A DNA stretch of 64,000 nt from Loripinus fragilis. Lineage: Eukaryota > Mollusca > Bivalvia > Lucinida > Lucinidae. Shown here in pieces: positions 1 through 11,700 of this stretch; the first letter of the stretch is position 1, and each line of letters opens with the position of its first letter. Both the position numbers and the translations under genes were made by a program. The notes under the pieces were generated by a model that was given only the letters and a program-made list of their open reading frames with translations, made no database searches and was not told where the DNA came from. The stretch spans positions 11,439,754-11,503,753 of the forward strand of contig OZ026526.1 of the NCBI GenBank assembly GCA_964019695.1, given 5' to 3'.

Positions 1-284
1 ATTTTTTCCACGAGCACTCCACATAATTTCGCTAATTTCAAAGCCAATTCACGTGTTTTAAACGCTCCCAGAATACAGAGAGAAAGTTGGACGCACGCCC
101 AACGTTACGAGTTCAGCTGAAGTTGCCTGCTATTATAGCAATTGCCAGTACTTTTTATACCCTTAGGTATACTCGAGTTTTCGAGTGTTTCAATAAAAGC
201 ACTATATTCGCTAAAATGACATTTCTCATCCGTCACCTATTCCTTGGAATTGCTAGAATTCCATAAGGCTGCAAGTGAGAACTG

Positions 285-345
285 GGCCCGAGGTTATAAA
301 ACTTTTTTCATGCTCAACTCAACTAGGCATGAAACTTCAATTGCT
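285..345. repeat. end fragment of the TGCTCAACT family
   Basis: GGGCCCGAGGTTATAAAACT then TTTCATGCTCAACTCAACTA. Confidence 0.6.
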
Positions 346-429
346 TTTAAAAGGTAAAATTGTGAAACACTTTTTTATAGCTTCAAAACTCACAGATGTA
401 TTTATCCTGCTTATAAATAGCCCCAAGGG

Positions 430-748
430 GGTTATTCTCACATTTCTTGATACACTTGCTCGGACCTTACCTCCCCCCCCCCCCCCCCAGAAAAAAAAAA
501 AAATCTCGAATATCAGGTATATCCCCCCAAAAAATTGAAATTTTAGCAACCCCCAATATATCCCCATTTTGTACATAGGCCTCAAGAAAAGGCCCTAAAA
601 TGCATCCCTAAAACCAATCCATTTTTGTGATGACCCCCCCCCCCAAAAAAAAAAAAAAAATATCCACAAAATCTTCATACCCAAACATATTCATTTTTCT
701 GCCCCTCCCCCCCAAAAAAAAATAAATAAATAAATAAATAAAATGAAA

Positions 749-787
<39 letters not shown>

Positions 788-895
788 AAAATAAAATAAA
801 AATAAAAAAATATTGAAATTCAAGAGTTTGAACCTCAAAAAATTGTTCGAGTCTACGTATGTGTTAAGATATCAGAGTCCCCCCCCCCCCCCCCT
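430..895. mobile_element. element with CATACGTAGGCTCGG-type ends, copy 1
   Basis: Shares ATCAGGTATATCCCCCC, TTTAGCAACCCCC and the right end CGAGTCTACGTATGTGT with the copies at 29.4 and 30.9 kb. The left end is eroded. It contains an (AAAT)n microsatellite at 720-788 and poly-C runs. Confidence 0.6.
720..790. repeat. (AAAT)n microsatellite
   Basis: About 16 units of AAAT, with one interruption (AAATGAAAT). Confidence 0.95.
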
Positions 896-899
896 GGGA

Positions 900-1374
900 C
901 ACAGTCACCTGCTGATGTTATTATTAGTGCACTCATACAGTACTACAAACGTTACATGATCTTACATGTTGCTACCCCAAAACATGTAGCCCACGCGTGC
1001 ACGATATTTTTTGATTCCCCATAGGTGAGCAGCGAATGCTAAAACGATCCTGTGCTGCTCATGGCAGTAAATTCAGGTCAAGGTCACGGCAAAACCTCTG
1101 TTTTTGGCACCACTTGATAGTCGTACGTGCATGTTTTTTTTAAATGGTTCAATGCATATGCGATAAGTACTTTATCTGAAGAACGGGCCTCTTTCTATAA
1201 TGATTTTAACATGCTACTCTTATAATCTATATTGCGCAAGACTCTTGTTATATGCTTCAAATTTCGGTCATGCCGCGAGAAAACTTGCCCATGCCTTATA
1301 TTATGATAACAATAAAGGCGCAGTTCAACATGTACATTAGCTCGCAAAGTCAGATGTTTTCATTAATTGAAAAA
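900..1374. other. no recognisable feature
   Basis: AT-rich sequence with no conserved frame, no repeat seen elsewhere in the window and no splice-flanked exon that I could support. Confidence 0.5.
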
Positions 1375-1515
1375 AATATAGCTGGGAAAGGGCTGACCTT
1401 TTGGCTCCCGTTTGTGATGTCTAATTGTGACGTTGTCACTTTCCCATTTATATCCTGGGTCAGGTGTGGTGCTTGATTGTATCGATTCCTGATCTTTGCC
1501 CACTTTCCTACTTTG
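1375..1515 (+). repeat. solo Penelope-type tail fragment
   Basis: AAAGGGCTGACCTTTTGGCTCCC through GTCAGGTGTGGTGCTTGATT to CCTGATCTTTGCCC matches the end of the tail at 54312-54450, with no coding part attached. Confidence 0.6.
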
Positions 1516-3079
1516 CTTTCTGAGTCTATTTTTCAAGATTTGAGCACAGTAGTTTCTGTAATTGAGAAACCAGGTTCGAGTCTTAACCTGTCATTAGCAT
1601 GATTAGGGTAACGGAACCATCGCGCCACTGTGTATACTGTGTCACAGATACGAGTTCAAACAAGCGCGAGTCGGTATGCGCTCTAAAGACAATATTCTGC
1701 TCAATCATAATGCTTATATTTTTCATTTTTTAAATGACTTGTTTAAAGTACAAATTCACGAGATGGCGCGATAAATGTAGCAATGTTATATTGTACATAC
1801 AAAGCACTTCCAACATGAAAGAATGATGGGCTATGTTGGTAATTCATTTAATTATATATAATTAGTACGTGTAAATATACACGTGATATTTTCAGGCACG
1901 TCTTATCTATTATCTCACATGGAAATAATCAAACGCTGCTGCTTTGCAAAACTAGCAATTAACAATTACCAACATTAAGGTAAAACACACTCGAATGAGT
2001 CGCCACTCACACCATGACGTCATAGTGTACATCTACTATAACAAAGACTCAAGTATTGTTGAATGTAGAGAAAATGAAATAAACTGAAAGGCTGACGGAC
2101 ATTTTATAGCTTTTTTGCAACACTTAAGAATTGAAAGTTATTTTTCTGCGTTTCACTGAGGTATAAAATGACGGGAAAATTATATCTAATTTGCATGAAA
2201 GCCGAAGACGTAGACGTAGACGTTACGACGTTCAAAAAATAAACAACTACATTTTAGAGACTAGAATCTCGTTTTTACATGGTGACAACCGAAAAAACTT
2301 AACATAGGTGTTCATTAGAATGTGTACGATAGTTACGTCATCGGATATGACGTCATTCATTTACATTGGTGACGAAAAGCATCATCTGTCAAAATGGCTT
2401 GGAAAGGAAAAGAAAAAACCCCCAGCAAAAAGAAATTGTGCTATCTCTATTGAGTAATTGAAGAAGACAAAGACGAATTGCAAAACATGTTGGATAAACC
2501 AGGCAACAGTCAGTAAGTTCAAGAAACGATTTTTGCGGGGCTCGACTGAAAACATACAACGAAGTTGCAGGAAACAAGCACAGGTGAAAGATGTGATCGC
2601 ATCATTTTGCGGACTGGGAAACTGATGATAGATCGCAGCAGACAGCTGATCGGCATGACTACTGTTAATTTAGGCGTCGTATGTAAGTTTATCTTTGCTT
2701 TTCTACCTGAAAATATATGTATAAGTGTAAGGTAAAGTGTCAGTAGTTGCAGGCTGTCAATTTCTCTTCGTAGAAGCATTGCACAGTATCACAAAAGTAG
2801 TTCTGTCGTGAATGGCCCCGCCCCTCATGAATACGGACCGGGTTCATTGAAAAATGAAATATAGGTCAATGCGATCAGATGACCTTTCTTGGCCAATCAG
2901 GTTAGCGGATCTCAATAAATGTTATGACAGTTGTAATTATGTAAGAATATTTTCAATAATACTGGAGCAATATTACTTTGAAATCGCATGTTTGGCGTTT
3001 ATCATTATGAACAAAAATAGTCACAGTATAGACGTTATATTTAAAAGTGTAACAATTAAAGGCGTTAATTACACACTTA
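1516..3079. other. no recognisable feature
   Basis: Several chance frames of up to 89 codons are present, none with recognisable motifs. GACGTCAT-like words at 2015 and 2340 are isolated. Confidence 0.5.
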
Positions 3080-3350
3080 AGAGAGGAACGGGTTTAAGGC
3101 CTCCAGTAAAATATTTTTACTAACCGTTCCAAGGCGGAGCTTTTTTTGTGGATCATTTGTGTTATTTCTGTCTTGTTTTTTATGCTTTCGTGGGCGTCTG
3201 TTTATTGGTGCCTTGTTGCCACCTGTTGGGAAATGGCTGACCTATTGGCTCTCGTTTGTGATGTCTAATTGTGAAGTTGTCACTTTCCCAGTCAGGTGTG
3301 GTGATCTTTGCCACCTTTCTTGCCTTAAGAGATCACAGTCGATGTTGAGA
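3080..3350 (+). repeat. solo Penelope-type tail fragment
   Basis: The block from GGTTTAAGGCCTCCAGTAAA and CCGTTCCAAGGCGG through GGGAAATGGCTGACCTATTG to GTCAGGTGTGGTGATCTTTG follows the order of the tail at 54312-54580. Confidence 0.65.
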
Positions 3351-3372
3351 GGGTGGGGGCACACAAATGTAT

Positions 3373-3722
3373 CCTAATGCACTTGCTTTTGTAACCCGAC
3401 GTCTGATTTGATATTCGATAACGTCAAAACTTGCCACAGTATTTCCTGGAAATACTTTGACGTCATTAGTTACGCCACATTTCGTTCGAATGTGGCTTGT
3501 AATGCTCAAATTTGAGACAAAACTGCAAAAATGCATTAGAATGGGGATAACCATATTCAAAATTTTCATTTGGGGAGGTATATCGTCGGATATACAGTCG
3601 GAAACACGTTTTACGGCTCCGCTCGCGCGTCGCCGTAAAACTACCATCCGACCGTATATCCGACGATACAAAATGTATGTATCTCTGCCCAAATAAAAAT
3701 TTTGAATGCAGTCATCCCCTAA
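3373..3722. mobile_element. compound palindromic element, copy 1
   Basis: First unit bounded by CTAATGCACTTGC and GCATTAGAATG. A second, near-perfect palindrome follows (GGGGATAACC ... TTATCCCC-like), its arms carrying GGTATATCGTCGGATATAC and a GC-rich core CTCGCGCGTCGCCG. The three copies always have both units in this order. Confidence 0.8.
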
Positions 3723-4475
3723 TTATCTGCTTTAGTCTTCCATTCTCCGCGCTTTCCTTGATCCAACATAGCTTGCTGCGATAAACTTATGAATAGTTTG
3801 TTTTTCCGTTACCCGGTTGTCGAACACTTTCTGCATCCAAAATCATAACAGCAGCGGTATCGTCAGGAATGCAAAGCACGAATATTATCAAACATAACTG
3901 ATTGGCTTTTGATAATGTTGTTCTCTCTCCAAGCTAATCCCATCGCATGTTAGAGGCGTCTATACAAACCATAGCTCTAGTTGAGACGCTCCTTGCAGCA
4001 GAAAACAGTTTTACTCTTTGCGATGAATTGCACATTTACTGCGTTCATTTTTGGACTCGAGTCTTCGAGAGTACACGAGTGCTTGAAGCAATGTTTTACG
4101 GAACCTTGAGGTAGTTATAGTCTACCCATGAAACTTAAGTGTGTTGCTTAAGCGAACAGATAAATTAAGGCTCAGGCAGGATTACGCACAGTCTCACCAG
4201 AGCCTTAACTGCTCCCATACACAAAGTATGGAAGAAGGTGAATGGGCTCAAATTAAACCCCTACACTTGCTAGATAGCTTCTTGTCCACTTTTATATAGC
4301 GATGATTGTAAAACCCAATAACGCTAAGTCGGTGACATACACCTTTGATCGATGGGTTGGTGTCGGATGCTTTTTCTTTGGGCTTAACTACAGGTTCCTG
4401 TCTGTGATTTCATCACAGTGAGTTAGATTGAATTGACTGATGGTTTGCTGTGAGTATTATCAGAGAATCATGTTT

Positions 4476-4580
4476 TATTGAATTTTTAAACGAGTTTGGG
4501 AAAAGCGATAAAATGCAAGGTTTACCGAGCAGTTATTGGGTTTTCGCAACGAGTAAAATAAATTCAATAATACAGAAGTA
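4476..4580. repeat. small inverted-repeat element, TTTATTGAATTT...AAATTCAATAA
   Basis: GTTTTATTGAATTTTTAAAC and GTAAAATAAATTCAATAAT are inverted, with GGGAAAAGCGATAAAATGC inside. Relatives are at 16945-17035 and 24135-24185. Confidence 0.65.
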
Positions 4581-4738
4581 CCATTGTCGCAGACAGGAAG
4601 CACTCTAGCACGTACTAACCTGTCGCCTTTCGATCGGTGCACACTGGGATTGAACCGCCATTTTTTTCAAAATATTTTATGCTATCACTGCTTTCACGAC
4701 TCAGGGCTTTACATCTAGAAAATATTGACTAATAGAGA

Positions 4739-5156
4739 ATTCTAATGCACTTGCAAATGCAACGCGACGTCTGATTGGATAACGTCATAAATTTGCGACA
4801 GTATATCCTGCGATATACTGTCGGAAAGTCGACGTCATTACGTAACGTCGCTTTTCATTGGTTGACAAGTGAATATATGCAGCTGGCAAGCGGTTTTATG
4901 CAACAGGCGTCGCTGGAGGTATAGGCGCAACAAAGTACATTTTTACTGTCTTTTTGAAGGGAACATGTTAATAGTGCATTAGAATGGGGATAACCATATT
5001 CAAAATTTTCATTTGGGGAGGTATATCGTCGGATATACGTTCGGAAATCACGTTTTACGGCCCCGCTTTCGCGTCGCCGTAAAACTAAATTTCCGACCGT
5101 ATATCCATCGATATACCTCCCCGAATGAAAATTTTGAATACAGTTATCCCCTAAAT
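4739..5156. mobile_element. compound palindromic element, copy 2
   Basis: ATTCTAATGCACTTGC ... AGTGCATTAGAAT bounds unit 1 (4739-4985). GGGGATAACCATATTCAAAA ... GAATACAGTTATCCCC bounds the palindrome (4986-5153). Confidence 0.82.
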
Positions 5157-5480
5157 GGTCAACTTTCTAATAATGGGCTTTTTGCGATTTTTAACAACAA
5201 ATTATGCCACTTCAGGGACGCGAGAATTGAACGGGACTAGCGTGATGTCGCTAGCTACCCATAATATAAAGCGCGAAATGCGAGAGATCAAGATAAGGTA
5301 TCGTCAGGACTCGCGAGAATGACAGAATCACCAATGCTACATGTAGATTCTATTTATCATAATGACGTTCAAAGTATTTTGTACACTTTTTGATGTGAAA
5401 ACGGCAATATTTTGCCATATACGTGCGACATTGTTATGGTCGTCACTTCATTACGTTACCCTAAAATCTGCAAACCACTA

Positions 5481-5836
5481 TTCTAATGCACCTGCTTTTG
5501 TAACGCTACTTCTGATTGGATAACGTCAAAAATTTGCGACAGTATGCGATATACTGTAGGAAACAATTTGACGTCATTAATTACGTCACATTTCATTAGA
5601 TGACGTGCGGCATTATGCGGCTTGCGACGTTCCTATTTGAGACGAAACTGTAGAAGTGCATTAGAATGGGGATAACCAAATTCAAATTTTTCATTTGGGG
5701 GGCATATCGTCGGATATACGTTCGGAAATCACGTTTAACGGTTCCGCTCGCGCGTCGCCGTAAAACTAAATTTCCGACCGTATATCCGACGATATACCTC
5801 CCCAAATGAAAAATTTGAATGCAGTTATCCCCTAAA
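5481..5836. mobile_element. compound palindromic element, copy 3
   Basis: ATTCTAATGCACCTGC ... AGTGCATTAGAAT, then GGGGATAACCAAATTCAAAT ... GAATGCAGTTATCCCC. A partial further start (TTTTAATGCACTTGGCG) follows at 5850. Confidence 0.82.
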
Positions 5837-5944
5837 TGGTTTGTCGATTTTAATGCACTTGGCGTTATATCACTCTCAGATGCGACGTCACATGATATTT
5901 CATTTGTTAGGAAAACAACAGCAGACACTAGGGCGAATATTAGG

Positions 5945-6262
5945 CCGGTGATCTTGTGACCTTCTTGGATACATTCTCTAAGGCAGTGATTCTGGTGTTG
6001 TTGGTGTGTTGTTCACTGTTGCCTCCACTGTGTGTAGGGTTTTCGTTTGAGTCCTTGTTTTGCCCTTGTTTTGTAGTGTGGTTCTTGGTGTCCTTCCTAG
6101 TTTTGCAACCATCTTGTGGCGGAGGAGAGTTGCCTTACCTTAATTGTTTTTGCTGTCGTGTGAGTGTCTGTGTCTCTCCCTCGCGTTACGGGTTGGTCTG
6201 TGGTCTTTGATTATAACATCTCCTGGTCTTACTCACTTGGTCTTACTCACTTGTTTTTGTTG
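5945..6262 (+). repeat. possible third tail variant ending in TTACTCACTTGG x2
   Basis: A G/T-rich, Cys-codon-rich stretch ends in CCTGGTCTTACTCACTTGG, with the last 13 bases duplicated. The end resembles the CCTGATCATACTCACTTACT ends of the other tails. The open frame inside it (5956-6210) looks like low-complexity chance coding. Confidence 0.35.
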
Positions 6263-6281
6263 TACTTCACACTTATCGCCT

Positions 6282-6592
6282 TGAACACGGCCACGAATCC
6301 ATCTCCTTCATTGCATAAAATCAATACTGTGTTATGAAGAAGAGGATTTAATTTCAGCAAAGTCGTTATTTTTTCTAACAAATACAAACATTTGAAAATC
6401 CGAAAATGCTATTCGATTGCAGAAAATCCTTTTTAAACCGATGTCAAATGTCAAAAAGTTCGATGAGTGTCCCATCGAATAGCATTGCCCGATTTCTAAA
6501 TTTTGCTGTCAAAAATAAGAAACAGAAAGTTTAATCCAACTGGTATAGGCAATGAAGTAGATGGATTGCTGGCCGTGTTGAACATCAGTTGT
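6282..6592. mobile_element. 310 bp inverted-repeat element
   Basis: TTGAACACGGCCACGAATCC at the left pairs with GGATTGCTGGCCGTGTTGAA at the right over about 36 bp. A second inner pair (GCTATTCGATTGC, CGAATAGCATTGC) adds to the fold. Confidence 0.75.
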
Positions 6593-6674
6593 TGCTAGTA
6601 AGGCGAAAAGCGTTACATTGTGTTCATGGCACATGTCATTGAACTGCTATTGAAACACTGGCTCTGTCAAAAAT

Positions 6675-6850
6675 AGTAAGTGATTATGATCAGGAAATAC
6701 CACAATCACAAACTGCAGACAACCCCGTGGCACCGCAAGGAAGAGCCGCTCAACCATCACGAGACACCAGGAAGACAAATTAAGCAAAGCAATCATCTCT
6801 CTCTTCCCCATCAAAATGATTGCAAGACTGACCGTGTTCTAAGCAGCCTG
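6675..6850 (-). repeat. solo Penelope-type tail fragment (variant 2)
   Basis: AAGTGATTATGATCAGGAAA, CCGTGGCACCGCAAGGAAGA and CTCTCTTCCCCATCAAAATG are the reverse of the 59500-59667 tail. Confidence 0.6.
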
Positions 6851-6869
6851 TCCATGATAAAACAGCTCG

Positions 6870-8073
6870 TTCCCTCATTAATGCTCAACTCAACTGAGCA
6901 TGAAATTTAACCTGTTTATAAATGGTAAAATGCCAACAATAGTTGACATTTTAACATTTGTTATAGGAATGAAATTTTTTTTTGGTTTTTATCGCTGTGT
7001 AAACTCCGGCGAATCACTCACAAATTGAATAAAGTCCCAAGGGCTTTATGTTAAATTTGTGAGTGATTCGCCGGATTTTACACATCGATAAAAAAAAAAT
7101 TCATTCCTTATAATTCCAACTTTGGAACGAAACAGCACATTTGTAAAGGGTTGTTGACAACATTTCAAATTGAAAAGCCCACTGAAGGAAAATAGTTCGT
7201 AACCGCTGTCTATGAAAGATGGGGCAGCCATCTTGAAAATTATGCCAGTTCAAAACTTTGTTTTGCTAAATAATGATTAAAACTGCACTCTATTTGGAGC
7301 GTGTATATGAGTATGACCCTTTAGTTTGAAATTGTTTTCTTGAGCTTGCTGGGCTCATTGAAGAATATTTAGATTTAGGTCCTTCCACGGAATGACAGGT
7401 TTTAAAAAGCACAAGTTTAGATCTACCTTCACAAGTCCCTGCCTAGAATCCCCACATTAGTAGGACCTAAGCGTTAACGATTTGACGCTGTCAAACTGTA
7501 TTGAAACATTTCGTGGTTGATGTAGCCATTGTCAAACTGTATTGAAATATTTCGTGGTTGATGTAGCCATTGTTTTGATGCCGATTCTCTTCGATGACGT
7601 GACTGTTTTGTTAAGTGACGTCACATAACCTCGTCATCGGGTTCATTTCTCCTCCTGTTGCTTTGAAGATGCACCCTCATACGGTGTAAGGGTTTTCAAA
7701 TGAGCTTTCAGCATGTTTAACTATATTTAAACTGGTGAATGTTTTTTCTCGAACGCAACAATAGGGTACCCTACTTGTCAATTGTGTTCGAAGTTTTATG
7801 TACAGTTCGTAATTAGCACTATGAAATCAAGGCAGATATCAAATATTCACACGCACGGGTTTTTATTGAAGTGTAAAAACCATTTAATTTTACCAACGGA
7901 CAAATCAAAATCGCCAAAAAACGATAAAAACATTGAGTTGGAATTATAAGCACATTAAATACAACTTAGGGGTTGAAAGCAAGAAAAATCTTTTTTAGCA
8001 TTTTAGTTTTAGTGAGTTGAAATTTCATGCTCAGTTGAGTTGAGCATGAAAAACGTTTTATAACATCGGGGCC
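6870..8073. mobile_element. 1.2 kb element with TGCTCAACTCAACTGAGCA ends and central hairpin
   Basis: Ends ATGCTCAACTCAACTGAGCA (6882) and TGCTCAGTTGAGTTGAGCAT (8028) are inverted. Inside is a 140 bp palindrome (6965-7112; TGTGTAAACTCCGGCGAATC arms) and a stretch reused at 37330-37740 and 39955-40400. No coding capacity is visible. Confidence 0.65.
7490..7572. repeat. 41 bp tandem duplication
   Basis: TGTCAAACTGTATTGAAACA to GATGTAGCCAT is repeated once directly, with one base change. Confidence 0.9.
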
Positions 8074-8766
8074 TTACTCTTTACGTTTCTATATACAAAG
8101 ACAAAAACACTGGGTATATAAATAGTTTTTATTTCTGATTTGTTTTATTAAACATAAAATAAAGAGGTCATTTGAACCACCTAGCCACTGTAAACTGCTA
8201 CATTTCAGAGTCATTGATGATTATTAAAACTGTTTAAATCATGTCATAATATCTGTTACAATACCCTTTTTATGTATTCTCAACGCATTTGGTAATTGAT
8301 GTTTATTTTGATAATTGATTTAGTACATGTTTGAATGGTTCGGTCTGTGAACCATTTCTAAAAGTAATTTGAAATCAGCATCGGTTTGATCTTTAAAAAA
8401 GTAAAAAATTAAACAAACAGGCAGATGCTTAACTACTTGAATTTACCGGAGGTAGTTCCTTTTGCAGCTGAATGTGGGTGGGTAGTAAATTGTTTTAAAG
8501 ACGAACATTATTGACTTGAAGTTTAAAAAATAAAGAAAGAGAACAAATTGGATCAACAAAGGATATGATACAATGCATTATACAACCCAGTCAGAGTGAG
8601 TGTTCTTCATAATTAGATATAGTGATTCTAATAGCATCAGTACCATAATTTTTGAAATTATATTTTGAACTGTATCGTGAAATATGTCTAGGTTTGATAT
8701 AATACCAATGCCTGTTAACCTTTGTTAAGTTTGTAAGGGTGACTTTATAGTTGTATGTAAAATTTA
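8074..8766. other. AT-rich spacer before the 6.3 kb inverted-repeat structure
   Basis: I see no frame, repeat family or RNA gene here. Confidence 0.5.
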
Positions 8767-11700
8767 CGAGGCTCATTTGGAAAGTTCTTAGCATGGCATC
8801 ATAACTCCACAATGCGTTGATAAAATGCTATCAAATAATACATTTTTGGAAACTAGAAGTCAACGGCTACTTGATGGTTAAATTTTTTTATCGAAAAGGG
8901 ACTTTGCGTGCACGGGCAGCGCATGCTCAAAATGAGTAGGGGTTTATATACTGGTGGAAATTTTAAGCAAAATACTTGGAAAAAAACGAAGGAAAATTGG
9001 GGACCTTATTTGCGATCTTAATTTGACTTAACGATTTGGTGCCAACTTATTTTTTATTAAATTATATTATGCGATCACTGATTGAACGACTACCACCTTT
9101 ACATTCGGAAAATGTTGACTAATTAGTGTAGGCCCCTGTGTCGAAATTTGGGCTCCCGTGTGCACTTTTTGGTAAAAGTGATTCTTATCGAATTTCAACT
9201 AGAAAAATATATGCAGTGTAAGGAAAAAGATGTTTACAATTTTTTCTTGCAGTATTAACGTCACAGTGACGTCACAAAATGGGGTACCGTCTTTTTACTT
9301 GCATCAAAGAGCTTATATGTGGTGTGATTATTTACACACCTAAAATAATCTTATTATTATGTTTGTTGCGTTGAAATGATTCAAAACGTCTATAGAAACA
9401 CTAAAATGAAAATTTGATTCAATATAGACGTCAATTTTACATGAAATTGACGTCAATTTGACGTCAATGTGCTGAAAAACACATTGCGTACAAAAAAATA
9501 ATTCTGGAAATTCGTTGTTACTTGCGACTGAAATCAGATCTTAGCATAACTGTATGTTCCTGGCTTAGCTTTTTGAAACAAGTTAGCTCTCTGATGGTTG
9601 GGGCCTTCAGCTGCTACAGCGTGTTAACTATGTTACCCTACAATTTTAAACAAAATAAATGTAATCAAGGTTGTTAAGGTTATACTTGAAATATTCAAAT
9701 TGGACAAACGTTCACGTATCATACAAGAACATTTTATTCCTTACATATATTTTTGTTTATAAAAGTTATATGGGCCCATTGTAATGTTATTTATGTTACA
9801 TTTTAAGCTACCCAATTTAAAATCACTGAAATTCTGTTAAACAATTTTATTTGATAAGCTTCCCAGTTAACTTTCAGGTTTTAAATACACCTTCCAAAAG
9901 ACAAGTAATGGACCATTATATAGCTGCAAACAGTTTGCTTGTATCACAAATACTGTAAGAGTTATAAACTGTTAAATCTTATGACCCTGAATGAAAAGTT
10001 CATTCTTTAAATTCAGCATGAAATTCCATTGGAAAACCTTTTATCGCCAAATATGAATATTCTCTTGATAAGCAAGAGTGAAAAGCCATGCTTAATTTCG
10101 TTTCCGGTGTAAAATATTAGTTTTTTTGTTCGTATGGAATCATGTAACGTATATTTCAACTTTAAAGACTGCATATACATTGCTTTATTCCGTAAATTAT
10201 ACGTCATAGGATACTTTATTCCATCTCAAAACTGACTGTTCTTGTTAAATAGATATCAAGGTACCAATCTGTCTGAAAAAGGATTAATCAGTTTGCATTT
10301 AAGTTCCTACTAATTATTCATGCGCATTTACATTTGCAAAATAGTATATATTTGAACTTTTTACATCTACAAAGAAATGATTTGCCCAAAATTATAGATT
10401 TTAAAATTTGTAAACAAAGGAAATAATAGCACTCAAGTAACAGCACTTAGAAGGATACATTTCAATTTTCTGTCAAATTTATTAGAATAATATAGTAGTA
10501 CTGTACAAAATATATTATATTGTCATATGTTTATACAAAATGTTAACAAAGACGATATATAATTGAGCCAGAAAAGTTTATATATTATGTTAAGGTTATA
10601 TTTTTGTTACATTTTTCTGAAGAATTCTAAGTTTAATTGAGCTACTTCTATTCAGTTATTTAAAGTGTCTGTAACTAGTTATTGGTGACTGTATCGAAAT
10701 AAATTTGTATCCTGACTTTTAGCTGTGTATGCATATGGTAACGCATTACAGAAGCTTTGAAATTAATTTTAGTTTAATACAGTATTGCTTTCTTTGTGCA
10801 ATCAACAAAACTGTCCATCACATTAAGTAAGTACCCTGGATCACTTGCTCAACCAATAAAATATCTAAAGAACTGCTTTATTGATGAGAAACATGCATTT
10901 CCCTGGAAAGAGAGTAAGTTGGTTATAATGGTGACTTTTACTTTAAGGTCACATTAGATATGGTCATATACAAGGAAATAGGCCAGCTGTTACTAAGATA
11001 CCAATTTAAATAAAGACTTTTCAGCTAAAATTGTATCCGGCCAAATTTTAACAGATGACATTCAAGTTATTGTAAAGTAGATTTTACAATGGTTTTTAGA
11101 ATGCTGGATAGAAATGTGAAATATTGAAAAAAATGTAGTCAAGAGATTACATCTGATTTAGTTTTTAGCAGTAAATGTTTATATACCTGAAGTTAATTTC
11201 CACTAAACAGAACGTTGGCAAAATAGTAAAGGAATCTCGCAAACATGATAAATGTAATCATTAATAATAATGTTTTACATATATATGTGTACTTAAGATA
11301 AGAATGAGCTGATAACTTGCCAGGACATAGATTCAAAAGGAGCATACACAATGCTAACTGTTCAGCACTAAGATGGCACTCTTCTCAGTATCAACATTGT
11401 CACCAATGATAGTCGCATATGCAAAGTTTAAAAAATGTGCATGAACTTATGCATATCTAATTTGCCATGTATACTTTTATTAAGTTATCTCTTAAGGAAA
11501 TCATTTCATTTAAATGTACAGCATATCATTATAAATCTCAGAGGTTGATTTAGCAGTGCCTCATTGTCAATTGTGTTATATGTGTGTATGGTACAGTTTT
11601 CGAATCGTTGAATGCTATATTTCACATATGTCTTTGACAGTAGCGAAAGTATAAATATCGTTGCTTTTAGATGAAAAATATTTTAGGCTCTTTTACTGTA

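Noticed and set aside
3333..3696. Overlapping frames on both strands of about 80-119 codons
   Set aside because: They are read-throughs of a palindromic element; the same happens at 5013-5240 and 5596-5928.
4596..4668. Minus-strand B-box-like GGTTCAATCCC
   Set aside because: No A box at the right distance and no cloverleaf; no SINE body recognised.
5956..6210. 84-codon hydrophobic, Cys-rich frame that looks like a secreted peptide
   Set aside because: G/T-rich low-complexity sequence inside a probable retroelement tail; the hydrophobic bias follows from base composition.
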